Source: an uncultured Bacteroidia bacterium
Lineage (GTDB): Bacteria; Bacteroidota; Bacteroidia; Bacteroidales; Prolixibacteraceae
Length of the DNA stretch: 64,000 nucleotides
NCBI GenBank assembly: GCA_903918045.1
Contig: CAIXCY010000064.1
Span: 1-64,000, forward strand
Direction: 5' to 3'
Below the pieces are notes generated by a model. It saw nothing but the letters and a program-made list of their open reading frames with translations, was not told where the DNA came from and did not search any database. This document shows, one piece after another, positions 25,166 to 34,193 of this stretch. Every line of letters starts with the position of its first letter. Position 1 is the first letter of the stretch. Position numbers and translations under genes: made by a program.

Positions 25166-25450
25166 TTATTTTCCCAATAAGCTTTCTGTCTTCAATAAAA
25201 ATGTTTCTACGGCCTCATTGAGATCAATATCCATACGATCAGCAAGATCAGTGAGCCACCAGATACATTCACCCAACTTATGCTGTATTTCACTATCCGT
25301 ATTTTCTTTTGGCCAGCGTCCCAGTTTCGACATTGTATAACGCCCGACTAATCCGGCATCTGTTAGAAAAGCCAGGGCATCTTCCTCTGGAGTCCATTCC
25401 AAGCCATGATGCAAAATTTCTAATTCATGATAGCGTTTTCTGATTTCCAA
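25166..25450 (-). CDS. MazG-like nucleotide pyrophosphohydrolase domain protein
   Basis: 94 residues. It shows the all-alpha MazG arrangement: an acidic helix ending EWTPEEDALAFLTDAGLVGRY, then HKLGECIWWLTDLADRMDIDLNEAVETFL, where the Glu and Asp residues would bind magnesium. Such proteins hydrolyse nucleoside triphosphates to monophosphates, often damaged ones. It is 46 bases downstream of yqgE on the same strand and may share its transcript. Confidence 0.75.
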   Translation of the reverse strand: MEIRKRYHELEILHHGLEWTPEEDALAFLTDAGLVGRYTMSKLGRWPKENTDSEIQHKLGECIWWLTDLADRMDIDLNEAVETFLLKTESLLGK

Positions 25451-25496
25451 AGAACGTTTTTTTTACCCCTTCTAAATTTAAATTTGGCATTCGGAA

Positions 25497-26081
25497 TTAA
25501 TTTGAGGTTGGATCTTCGGGAAAATTCTTCCAGGTCTCGTAATGGCCACCTGCCTTTTTAACACTCTCGAGCCAGAAGTTCTTGTCACTCTTCATAATCA
25601 ACTGAGGGTCGGCATCCAGCACAAGCCATGAATTTTCGGCAATTTCATTGTCGAGCTGACCTGGACTCCAGCCCGAGTAGCCAACAAAAAACTTCACCTG
25701 ATCGGGCCGTGCCAAACCCGTTGCAAGGGAAAACTTCAAAGCTTCAAAGTCACCACCCCAGTACAATTCGCCGTTAATGTGTAAACTTCCTTCAATGTGC
25801 TCTCCCAGTGTATGTATGAAAAAGAGGTTGTCACCGCTTACGGGTCCGCCGACAAATAATTCAGGGGCATAACCGTTTGGCATGACCAGTATTTCATTCA
25901 TCTTTGTCTCAAAAGGCTTATTCAGTATAAACCCGACAGCCCCACTGGCCGAATATTCAACGAGTAACACCGTCGAGCGGCTAAAGAAATTCCCTGGCAG
26001 GAAAGGCTCAGAGATCATTATCCTCCCCTTCTGCGGAGCAAGTTTCCCCTTTATCTTAAAGAAATCGTAATCGATTTTCAT
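25497..26081 (-). CDS. YqgE/AlgH family protein
   Basis: 194 residues covering the whole family domain: KGRIMISEPFLPGNFFSRSTVLLVEYSASGAVGFILNKP at the start, LFVGGPVSGDNLFFIHTLG, then FFVGYSGWSPGQLDNEIAENSWLV in the second half. The biochemical role of the family is not established. The gene sits 11 bases after the FtsB-like gene, an arrangement that suggests one operon of envelope or division genes with the MazG-like gene at its end. Confidence 0.93.
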   Translation of the reverse strand: MKIDYDFFKIKGKLAPQKGRIMISEPFLPGNFFSRSTVLLVEYSASGAVGFILNKPFETKMNEILVMPNGYAPELFVGGPVSGDNLFFIHTLGEHIEGSLHINGELYWGGDFEALKFSLATGLARPDQVKFFVGYSGWSPGQLDNEIAENSWLVLDADPQLIMKSDKNFWLESVKKAGGHYETWKNFPEDPTSN

Positions 26082-26092
26082 AGCGTCAATCT

Positions 26093-26398
26093 TTACTTCT
26101 TTTCGATAATTACGAAAATATCTTCGTTTTTTTTCTTCATTAAGAACTGCTCCCTGGCAAATTTCTCGAGGTTTTTGGAGCTGGTTTGAAGCTCCTTCAG
26201 CCGCTCGCTATCAGCAAGAATCTTCTCTTTATAATAGGCACTTTCGACTCTGTATCGCTTCACTTTATTCAGATTTTGCCTCAGAAACAGGATGTTATGA
26301 TCATCCAGAAAGATCATCCAAACACTAAAAACCAAAAAAGCAAACAAGTACTTGTTTTTGATGGTTTTGAAAAATGCTTTAAGGATAACCGGTTTCAT
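26093..26398 (-). CDS. FtsB/DivIC-like septum formation initiator protein
   Basis: 101 residues: a short cytoplasmic lead, one membrane segment at about 17-33 (KYLFAFLVFSVWMIFLD), then a periplasmic coiled coil (about 38-80) ending in KNLEKFAREQFLMKKKNEDIFVI. This last part matches the conserved end of the FtsB/DivIC family (AREKYGMVKPGE-like). FtsB joins FtsL and FtsQ at the division site to activate septal wall synthesis. It heads the short minus-strand run with yqgE. Confidence 0.85.
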   Translation of the reverse strand: MKPVILKAFFKTIKNKYLFAFLVFSVWMIFLDDHNILFLRQNLNKVKRYRVESAYYKEKILADSERLKELQTSSKNLEKFAREQFLMKKKNEDIFVIIEKK

Positions 26399-26740
26399 CT
26401 GTAAATAATTTGTTTTTTAAAGGTCAGATGGAATAGCCTTAGGGATATTTTCATTTCGGTTTGTGATTTCTCAACCATGGCTATTTTATTTGCAATTAAA
26501 TATAGATTAAATAATTAAAAATTCGGATATAAAAATCTGCAAAAAGCCATTCCGGATACAAATTAACGGAATCCTCATCAGAATAAAAAGGAGAAGGGAA
26601 TTAAAGTTCACTGTATACTCAAAATACGTAAATCGGGGATGCAGCTCCTGTTGGCCACATCCCCGATCTCCATGTAAGGCAGGCAAGTTGCCAGCCACTA
26701 ACAGCAAAAATAATTAATCTCCTGATCTTTAGCTTATAAG
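26399..26740. other. Intergenic stretch with two strong hairpins
   Basis: No gene is supported here. ATCGGGGATG (26632-26641) pairs perfectly with 26658-26667 across 16 bases, and close by GGCAGGCAA-G-TTGCCAGCC (about 26678-26697) forms a second stem with one mismatch. Both lie after the pruA stop on the minus strand, where the first is followed by a T-rich stretch, so they may end pruA transcription. The rest, toward the FtsB-like gene, is AT-rich without a clear promoter. Confidence 0.5.
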
Positions 26741-28387
26741 TTAAAACCCGTCAACAATATCGGGAAGAAAATTCGGATACATAAAATCGGTAGCGGGCAC
26801 GAAAGTCTCCTTGATTGTACGGATAGAGACCCACCGAAGCATATTAAAGACTGATCCCGCCTTGTCGTTTGTTCCCGATCCTCTTGCTCCGCCAAATGGC
26901 TGCTGTCCCACGACCGCCCCGGTTGGCTTATCATTGATATAGAAATTTCCTGCAGCATTACTCAACCGTTTGGTCATGTGTTCGATGGCATACCGGTTTT
27001 GTGAAAAAATTGCGCCTGTGAGTGCATAAGCTGAAGTGGTATCTACAAGGGTGAGGGTCTCTTCCATTTTAGAATCTTCGTAGACAAAGATTGTCACGAC
27101 CGGGCCAAAAAGCTCCTCCTTCATCGTAATGTAGTCCCCTTTTTTAGCCAGAATAACCGTTGGCTCGATAAAATATCCTTTTGATTTGTCACAATGTCCG
27201 CCGTAAATCACTTCTGCATCCTCGTCTTTATGTGCCCTGTCGATGAATCCCTTGAGTTTATCAAATGATGCTTCATCAATAACCGCATTTATAAAATTTG
27301 TGAAATCCTCAGGCGGCCCCATCTTCATCCGTTTGAGCTGTGAAACTGCGAATTTCCAGGTCTCCTCCCAGATTGATGCAGGAACATAAACCCTTGATGC
27401 CGCCGAACATTTTTGTCCCTGATATTCGAATGACCCGCGAACAATAGCGGTAGCAAGCGCCTTGGTATCGGAGGTAGGATCAGCAAAAATAAAATCTTTT
27501 CCGCCGGTCTCCCCCACGATCCGGGGATACGATTTAAACCGAAAGATATTCTCTCCGATCGTTTTCCAGATATCCTGAAAAACTCCGGTTGAACCTGTAA
27601 AATGGATACCTGCAAAGTCGGGATGGCTAAAGATGATCTTTCCTGCTGCAGGTCCCGAGACATAAACAAGGTTGATTACGCCATCAGGAAGTCCGGCCTC
27701 TTTTAAGATCTCCATGATCACTGCTGCCGAATAGATTGCCGTTTTCGAAGGTTTCCATACACAGACGTTCCCCATCATAACGGGTGCCACAGGGAGGTTT
27801 CCTGCTATTGAGGTGAAATTAAAGGGAGTTAAAGCAAACACAAACCCCTCAAGTGGCCTAAATTCATTGTAATTCCACATTCCGGGATTGGACTCAGGCT
27901 GCATTTCATAAATCTGAGTCATGCACCGAACACCGTAGCGGTAAAAATCGGCCAATTCACAAGCAGCATCTATTTCTGCCTGGTAAGCATTTTTTGATTG
28001 CCCCAGCATCGTAGCTGCATTTATCTTGGCACGATAAGGACCTGCCAGTAAATCTGCTGCCTTGAGAAATATGGCGGCCCGATGCTGCCAACCTAAATCG
28101 GCCCATGCAGTACGCGCTTCCAATGCTGCATCGATGGCTTGAACAACATGCGTTTCATCCCCCTGGTAAAAATACCCAAGCAGATGGTTTAGATCATGCG
28201 GGGGATGTATTTCTATTTTATTGGTGCTATTCACCTCTTTACCACCAATATACATAGGCAGTTCAATAACCTTTGAACGCATCTCCGCGATCATCGCTTT
28301 AAGCTCTTTACGTTCGGGTGAACCCGGGTTATAACTCTTTACCGGTTCATTTTTTGGAACGGGAACATGGAAGAAACCTTTAGACAT
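26741..28387 (-). CDS. pruA: L-glutamate gamma-semialdehyde dehydrogenase (1-pyrroline-5-carboxylate dehydrogenase)
   Basis: The second step of proline catabolism, oxidising glutamate semialdehyde to glutamate with NAD+. The 548 residues form an aldehyde dehydrogenase of the P5CDH type: FNFTSIAGNLPVAP, GNVCVWKPSKTA, HFTGSTGVF, RIVGETGGKDF with the active Glu, and QKCSAASRVY with the catalytic Cys. PFGGARGSGTNDKAG is near the end. It is a stand-alone enzyme rather than the PutA fusion; a separate proline dehydrogenase lies about 10 kb away (37.8 kb). A -7-like TAGTTTTG (28447-28454) is upstream. Confidence 0.97.
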   Translation of the reverse strand: MSKGFFHVPVPKNEPVKSYNPGSPERKELKAMIAEMRSKVIELPMYIGGKEVNSTNKIEIHPPHDLNHLLGYFYQGDETHVVQAIDAALEARTAWADLGWQHRAAIFLKAADLLAGPYRAKINAATMLGQSKNAYQAEIDAACELADFYRYGVRCMTQIYEMQPESNPGMWNYNEFRPLEGFVFALTPFNFTSIAGNLPVAPVMMGNVCVWKPSKTAIYSAAVIMEILKEAGLPDGVINLVYVSGPAAGKIIFSHPDFAGIHFTGSTGVFQDIWKTIGENIFRFKSYPRIVGETGGKDFIFADPTSDTKALATAIVRGSFEYQGQKCSAASRVYVPASIWEETWKFAVSQLKRMKMGPPEDFTNFINAVIDEASFDKLKGFIDRAHKDEDAEVIYGGHCDKSKGYFIEPTVILAKKGDYITMKEELFGPVVTIFVYEDSKMEETLTLVDTTSAYALTGAIFSQNRYAIEHMTKRLSNAAGNFYINDKPTGAVVGQQPFGGARGSGTNDKAGSVFNMLRWVSIRTIKETFVPATDFMYPNFLPDIVDGF

Positions 28388-28844
28388 AGCTTTATATTTT
28401 AAATCTATTTATCACTTTAACCGAATAATACTGTTATCTCAAGGCACAAAACTAAGGCTTAACTATGACAATTTTGCTAATAAAAATCAGCTTTCATTCC
28501 CCAATTATTTTTGAATAACTATTAAGAAATGATAATAATTGGTCATTTACTTTAAACCTTTCCCGGGAAAACCCATCAAAGGTGAAATTCAATTGAAGCG
28601 AATGACCGATTAAAGATCGATTCGGGACCAAGGCCGAAAAATCCATGAAATTCCTGCTAAGAGGTATTAAAATTGACGGGTTGGAACTTATTTCCAGACC
28701 AATCAATCAGGGAAGCTATGCTTTTTAGGTCGGTTAAATGAAAACCGAATTATTATTTTCACAACGTAGGTTTATAATTCCAGATGGTTTTTCATCTGAC
28801 AGGAAGAAATAAACAAACAAAAATTTAAACATCAAAAAAGAGTA
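28388..28844. other. Intergenic stretch between divergent genes
   Basis: A 457-base gap between pruA and the outer-membrane receptor. It holds a possible pruA -7 element (28447-28454, minus) and an open frame of 70 codons on the minus strand (28494-28706) with no recognisable motif, promoter or family resemblance, which I do not call as a gene. The right part is AT-rich and presumably contains the receptor promoter, although I find no good -33/-7 pair. Confidence 0.4.
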
Positions 28845-31331
28845 ATGAAAAAATTTATTTTAACAATTTCCATTTTCGCCGCATTCCTAATGCTTTGCAA
28901 TAACGTTCTTAAAGCTCAAGGGTTTCCACGCCCTGGCGGTGAAAGCATGATCCCGAAAGAGGCTGAAATTAATGGGGTGATTGCCGATGGAAGCACGAAT
29001 CAGACCATCCCGTACGCCAGTGTAGCCGTGTACAAATCAAAAGACTCAACGTTAGTGGCAGGGGTATTAAGCCAGGATAACGGGAGTTTTACAGTTGGAA
29101 AATTACCTTACGGCAAATATTTTATGGTCGTCACCTTTGTCGGCTATAAGAAACATAAGGTTAGTGACATTCTGCTCACCCCTGCAAAAAAAATTGCAGC
29201 GCTTGGTTCAATAAAGGTTAATATGTCGACCACTGTCCTGAAAGAGGTTGAAGTTGTAGGAAATGCGGCGCCTGTATCCTATCAGATTGATAAAAAAGTG
29301 ATTAATATAGCGCAGACAGTTGCAGCTGCCGGGTCGACCCTGGCGGAGGCGCTTCAGACTGCCCCATCGATTCAGACGGATGTTGAGGGAAATGTTACCC
29401 TCCGCGGAAGTTCAAACTTTACGGTATTGGTAGATGGAAGGCCATCCCCCATTGCAGGAAGCGAGGCATTGCAGCAAATACCCGCCAACCTGGTGCAGAA
29501 TGTTGAAATTATCACCAATCCCGGGGCAAAATATGAAGCAGAAGGAAGCGCAGGAATCCTGAATATCATCATGAAAAAACAAAAAGTGCAGGGCTCAAGT
29601 GGCTTTGTTAACCTATCTGCAGGGACAGGAGACAAGTATAGCGCTAATTTAAGTCTTAACTATAAGATTTCAAAATTCAATTTCACGCTCGGTGGTGACT
29701 TTACCGATAACAAATCGACATTTACAAATTTAATGAATAATCGGCTTACCCTTAGTCCTTCACTGGTGAAGAATCAGGAAATCAATGGATCTGGCGATAT
29801 GCACCGTAAGGGAAAGGGGCTAAACTTTGCAGTCGATTACACAATCGATGATAAAAATTCGTTAACCTTAACAGGAAGTCTGGGAAACCGGACCTTTGGC
29901 AGGGGAATGTTCTCAACTTATACCGATACTTACACCCTGAATAATACAAGTGGTCCGGGGATTGTTTATACAGACAATACAACTCCTGAATTTAAAAGGA
30001 ACTACCAGAGTCTAAACCTCGATTACCAGTTAAAACTTGACAAAAAAGGTCAGAAACTTTCTGCATCAGCCTATTATACAGGGGGACCAAATAACAATAC
30101 AAGCATCTTACAGGTTGACACAACCAATATTGGTGGGATCAGAGGTGGATCACTCACGCAGCTCTCTGCACAAAACAGCAATGACAAAGATCTGCGTACC
30201 AAGATTGACTATGAACTTCCGATTGGAGAAAAAGGGAAGCTTGGCGCGGGATACCAGGGAAGGTACGAGAATAATGATGGTGAGTATACTCTTCAAAACA
30301 ATGGAGTTGAAGATATTTCACAACATGATAAGCTGAACTTTAAAGATCAGCTTCAGGCAGGTTATGTAACTTTTCAAAACTCAATGCCCTTATTTGATTA
30401 TCAACTGGGATTGCGCACTGAGTATGAAAAGAGGGTTCTCAATCAGGAGATCCAAAATCAAATCAACAAGCTGGACCGTATCGATTTCTTCCCGACAATT
30501 CACCTGACCCGTCAATTACCATTAAAACTGCAATTGCAGGCAAGCTATACCCGCCGGATCAACAGACCACAGCAATGGAATATTAATCCATTTATTGTAC
30601 ATGTTGATCCACAGTCGATTCGCCAGGGAAATCCTGACTTGCTCCCTGAATTTACCAATTCCTATGAGTTAAACCTGGAGAAAAAAATAAGTGACGCATC
30701 GCTTGTGTCTGTGGAAGGATTTATGAGACAGACCAATAACCTGATCCAGCAATACAGTTTATTTGATCAGCAGAGCCAGATCACCACAAATACGTTTAAA
30801 AATATCGATCATGATCGCTCAATGGGTGTTGAGTTTATGGTAAACCTTGAACTGTATAAATGGTTCAACCTTAATTCATCCCTCAGTGTATTTAATTATC
30901 ACATGTTTGGATCTCCTGTTGCGGGCGTTGCTAACAGCACCAATTCATGGAATCTTCACATCAATCCGACTTTTCATCTGAGTAAGGCTACCTCAGTTCA
31001 ACTGATGTATATGTACAATGCACCGAGTATTACCGCACAAGGTACCCGATCAGGATTTTACACCTCCTCGCTGGGAATCAAGCAGAGCCTTCTTAAGAAT
31101 AAGGCAAGTCTTACCTTACAGGTCCGGAACCTGGTTGGAAATACAATCATGACCTCCACAACCATAAGCGATAATCAGTTGCGTACCGGTAGTTTCAAAC
31201 GCGAATCACAGGTATTAATGTTGACTTTTAGTTACCGGATCAATAACTACAGGGCCAAACAAAGCAACAGACAAAATGGGGATGAAGGCGGAGGAAATAA
31301 GGAACAAGACATTGAGGGCGGAGGGTTTTAA
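28845..31331 (+). CDS. TonB-dependent receptor-like outer-membrane barrel protein (OMP_b-brl_3 type)
   Basis: 828 residues: signal peptide (KKFILTISIFAAFLMLCNNVLKAQ), a carboxypeptidase-regulatory-like domain at about 38-115 (AEINGVIADGSTNQTIPYASV, then MVVTFVGYKKHKV), a plug-like domain with LRGSSNFTVLVDGRPSP and IPANLVQNVEIITNPGAKYEAEGSAGILNIIMKK, and a long barrel ending in LMLTFSYRIN. A Gly/Glu-rich tail follows. This is the outer-membrane beta-barrel family 3 layout. The ligand is unknown, with no neighbouring SusD or enzyme to hint at it. A two-way terminator closes the gene. Confidence 0.9.
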   Translation: MKKFILTISIFAAFLMLCNNVLKAQGFPRPGGESMIPKEAEINGVIADGSTNQTIPYASVAVYKSKDSTLVAGVLSQDNGSFTVGKLPYGKYFMVVTFVGYKKHKVSDILLTPAKKIAALGSIKVNMSTTVLKEVEVVGNAAPVSYQIDKKVINIAQTVAAAGSTLAEALQTAPSIQTDVEGNVTLRGSSNFTVLVDGRPSPIAGSEALQQIPANLVQNVEIITNPGAKYEAEGSAGILNIIMKKQKVQGSSGFVNLSAGTGDKYSANLSLNYKISKFNFTLGGDFTDNKSTFTNLMNNRLTLSPSLVKNQEINGSGDMHRKGKGLNFAVDYTIDDKNSLTLTGSLGNRTFGRGMFSTYTDTYTLNNTSGPGIVYTDNTTPEFKRNYQSLNLDYQLKLDKKGQKLSASAYYTGGPNNNTSILQVDTTNIGGIRGGSLTQLSAQNSNDKDLRTKIDYELPIGEKGKLGAGYQGRYENNDGEYTLQNNGVEDISQHDKLNFKDQLQAGYVTFQNSMPLFDYQLGLRTEYEKRVLNQEIQNQINKLDRIDFFPTIHLTRQLPLKLQLQASYTRRINRPQQWNINPFIVHVDPQSIRQGNPDLLPEFTNSYELNLEKKISDASLVSVEGFMRQTNNLIQQYSLFDQQSQITTNTFKNIDHDRSMGVEFMVNLELYKWFNLNSSLSVFNYHMFGSPVAGVANSTNSWNLHINPTFHLSKATSVQLMYMYNAPSITAQGTRSGFYTSSLGIKQSLLKNKASLTLQVRNLVGNTIMTSTTISDNQLRTGSFKRESQVLMLTFSYRINNYRAKQSNRQNGDEGGGNKEQDIEGGGF

Positions 31332-31355
31332 CCCGCTCTATTTAAAATTCACAAA

Positions 31356-31392
31356 AAAATCCCCTTAAGGTTTTGAATCTTAAGGGGATTTT
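31356..31392. terminator. Two-way terminator between convergent genes
   Basis: AAAATCCCCTTAAG (31356-31369) pairs perfectly with 31379-31392 across a 9-base loop. The arms are A-rich on one side and T-rich on the other, so the hairpin is a terminator in both directions, serving the receptor gene (stop 31331) and the xylose transporter gene (stop 31411). Confidence 0.88.
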
Positions 31393-31410
31393 AATGTTTA
31401 AACAGCTCTG

Positions 31411-32796
31411 TTATTTCTTTTTCAGCCAGAGTCCTTCCATGGCTTCAAGTGTCATTCCCTTGGTTTCGGGAACAATCTTCCAGATAAAGATAAACGAAAG
31501 GATACTCATCAGTCCGTAGAACCAGTAAGTTATTCCGCCACTGAATTCCATCATCGCGGGATAGGTGGATGAAATAAAATAGTTGGCTGCCCACTGAGCC
31601 GCAACCGCGATTGCAATTGCCCGTCCCCTGATTTTATTGGGAAAGATTTCAGATATAAGCACCCAGCAAACCGGTCCCCATGACATCATAAACGAGGCAG
31701 TATAGATGATTATAAACACCAGGGTGCTGATACCGATAATCTTCATAAAAGCCAATGCCCCGATTGCAAACATTCCCACGGCCATCCCAATGGAACCAAT
31801 CATAAGTAGCGGTTTACGGCCATGTTTATCGACGAGGAAAACAGCCAGCGCAGAGAACACGACATTGACCAATCCCATTACGACGGTCTGCAGCATCGAA
31901 GTATCCTTACCTGCACCCATGCTCTCAAAAATTCTTGGGGCATAATAAAGCGCTACATTGATACCCACAAATTGCTGAAATACACTTAGGAGTATACCGA
32001 TTACCACAACCAGTTTCCCGAAAGCAAAAAGTTTTTCAGAGGAAGCTTCCACCGATTTTTTGATATCCAGAAAAATAAAAGCGGCTTTTGCCTTTCCGTT
32101 TATCTTGGTTAATATGGCCAGCGCTTTTTCAGGTTGATTATTCAGAGCCAGATAACGGGGTGTTTCAGGGACAAAAAAGAGGAGGATTGCGAAAATTGCT
32201 GAAGGAATAGCCGCGGAGGTGAACATCCAGCGCCAACCGATTGCATTGATCCACTCAATGGTTTGTCCATGAGCAATTCCGTAATTCACAAAGTAAACAA
32301 CCAGCATCCCCGAGATAATTGCGATCTGATTAAGCGAAACCAACCTTCCGCGCATCTCTGCAGGGGCAATCTCCCCGATGTACATTGGGACGACTGCCGA
32401 TGCAATTCCAACGCCGATGCCTCCAATTATCCGGTAGAAATTAAACATGAATAATAATCCCATCGTTGGGTGACCCTGTGTGAAAAAAAATGTTTCTGGC
32501 CAGCCGGAACCTATGGAAGAAAAGAAAAACAGGAATGCCGCAACGAGCAATGAGTTTTTGCGTCCTAACTTTGAGGCGAACAACCCAGAGATCATCCCCC
32601 CAATGATACAACCGATCAGGGCGCTTGAGATTGTAGCGCCATGCGCGAGTGTTCCTAATCCAAGACCATTGATTAAATAAGCCTGGATAGATTTTTCAGC
32701 GCCTGAGATAACTGCAGTGTCATAACCGAACAGAAGTCCGCCCAAGGTTGCAACCATCGTTATTCCCACCACATAAACCGAGCTATGTTCCTTCAT
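31411..32796 (-). CDS. Sugar porter (MFS), probable D-xylose:H+ symporter
   Basis: 461 residues with twelve membrane segments in the inner membrane. Sugar porter signatures are all present: GGLLFGYDTAVISG at about 19-32, RIIGGIGVGIASAVVPMYIGEIAPAEMRGRLVSLNQ, PETPRYL at about 210, the second-half QQFVGINVALYYAPRIF, GRKPLL, and PETKGMTLE near the end. Being three bases after xylA in the same direction, its substrate is probably xylose; the family also carries arabinose and glucose, so this is context-based. It is the last gene of the operon. Confidence 0.92.
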   Translation of the reverse strand: MKEHSSVYVVGITMVATLGGLLFGYDTAVISGAEKSIQAYLINGLGLGTLAHGATISSALIGCIIGGMISGLFASKLGRKNSLLVAAFLFFFSSIGSGWPETFFFTQGHPTMGLLFMFNFYRIIGGIGVGIASAVVPMYIGEIAPAEMRGRLVSLNQIAIISGMLVVYFVNYGIAHGQTIEWINAIGWRWMFTSAAIPSAIFAILLFFVPETPRYLALNNQPEKALAILTKINGKAKAAFIFLDIKKSVEASSEKLFAFGKLVVVIGILLSVFQQFVGINVALYYAPRIFESMGAGKDTSMLQTVVMGLVNVVFSALAVFLVDKHGRKPLLMIGSIGMAVGMFAIGALAFMKIIGISTLVFIIIYTASFMMSWGPVCWVLISEIFPNKIRGRAIAIAVAAQWAANYFISSTYPAMMEFSGGITYWFYGLMSILSFIFIWKIVPETKGMTLEAMEGLWLKKK

Positions 32797-32799
32797 GGA

Positions 32800-34125
32800 T
32801 CAAATATAAAAATTGATCAGTTGCTCGAATTTCTCCTGTTTCCCACTGATTTGTGCCGGTTCACCAAGGTCAGAGGCAATTTCGCGCAGGTCTTCGAACC
32901 TGAGCTTACCCGCTTCAAATTCAGCCCCTTTACCTGCATCATACGAACTATAACGCTCTTTTCTAAGACTTAAGTAATCGGATTCTTTCAAAAGTTTATC
33001 GGCAATGACCAACCCTCTGGCAAAAACATCCATCCCCGAAACGTGGGCAATAAAGATATCCTCAAGATCGGAAGAGGAGCGTCGTGTTTTTGCATCAAAG
33101 TTGATACCGCCGGTAACAAAGCCACCTGCCTGAATAATTTCAATCATCGCTTCGGTTACCTCATAGATATTGGTTGGAAACTCGTCGGTATCCCAGCCAT
33201 TCTGATAGTCACCCTTATTGGCATCGATCGATCCAAACAAACCAGCATCTGATGCCATACGTAATTCGTGTGAGAAGGTATGACCGGCTAATGTTGCATG
33301 GTTGACTTCGACATTCATCTTGAAATCCTTTTCGAGTCCAAACTGACGAAGGAATCCAATAACGGTCTGGGTATCAAAGTCATATTGATGCTTGGTTGGT
33401 TCCATTGGTTTTGGCTCAATCAGGAAGTTTCCTGTGAAGCCCTGTTTCCGTCCGTAATCACGGGCCATCTGAAGAAACCGGCCAAGGTGTTCAAGTTCCC
33501 TTTTGGTATTGGTATTGTGAAGCGTCATATACCCTTCGCGTCCACCCCAGAAAACATAATTTGTACCACCAAGAGCGATCGTAGCATCAATGGCATTTTT
33601 CACCTGAACGGCGGCATTGGCCAGGACTGAAAAATCGGGATTGGTGGATGCTCCGTTCATGTAACGACGGTTTGAGAATACATTTGCAGTACCCCAAAGC
33701 AGTTGAACACCTGAATCTTTCTGCATCTGCTGCATCACAGGGACTACCTGGCCCATCCGCTTTTCGATTTGAAAAACACTACCATCGCCGACAATATCGG
33801 TATCATGAAAACAGTAATAGGTGGCCCCGATCTTGGTAATAAATTCGAAAGCTGCATCAAGCTTGTTGTAGGCTGATTCCAAAGGGTCAGGAGCGCCTGT
33901 CCATGGGAAATTTTTAGTCCCGGGACCGAACGGATCACCCCCATCGCCGCAGAAGGTGTGCCAGTAAGCGATCGCAAAACGTAAATGATCTTTCATCGAT
34001 TTACCATTGATCATTCTAGTCTCATCATACCATTTAAAAGCCAATGGATTTCTCGACTCAACACCTTCAAATTTAATCTTTCCTATTCCGGGAAAGTACT
34101 CTTTTCTGCCAATAAATGCATCCAT
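32800..34125 (-). CDS. xylA: Xylose isomerase
   Basis: Converts D-xylose to D-xylulose. The 441 residues are the length of the class II (long) enzymes. Signature parts are [17 protein letters not shown] with the catalytic His, [53 protein letters not shown] and the metal site around [11 protein letters not shown] and [16 protein letters not shown]. It lies between xylB (68 bases upstream) and the transporter gene (three bases downstream), so the operon order is regulator, kinase, isomerase, transporter. Confidence 0.98.
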   Translation of the reverse strand: MDAFIGRKEYFPGIGKIKFEGVESRNPLAFKWYDETRMINGKSMKDHLRFAIAYWHTFCGDGGDPFGPGTKNFPWTGAPDPLESAYNKLDAAFEFITKIGATYYCFHDTDIVGDGSVFQIEKRMGQVVPVMQQMQKDSGVQLLWGTANVFSNRRYMNGASTNPDFSVLANAAVQVKNAIDATIALGGTNYVFWGGREGYMTLHNTNTKRELEHLGRFLQMARDYGRKQGFTGNFLIEPKPMEPTKHQYDFDTQTVIGFLRQFGLEKDFKMNVEVNHATLAGHTFSHELRMASDAGLFGSIDANKGDYQNGWDTDEFPTNIYEVTEAMIEIIQAGGFVTGGINFDAKTRRSSSDLEDIFIAHVSGMDVFARGLVIADKLLKESDYLSLRKERYSSYDAGKGAEFEAGKLRFEDLREIASDLGEPAQISGKQEKFEQLINFYI

Positions 34126-34193
34126 AACTAACTGATTTATTCTGTTAAAACTATAATTAATATCTAATAATCAAATGAATACCTCTGACCTAC

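Noticed and set aside
26507-26707. 66-codon open frame on the minus strand in the hairpin region
   Set aside because: It reads through the two strong stems, has no promoter, and its translation looks random.
28494-28706. 70-codon open frame on the minus strand in the pruA-receptor gap
   Set aside because: No motif, promoter or family resemblance; it lies in AT-rich intergenic sequence.
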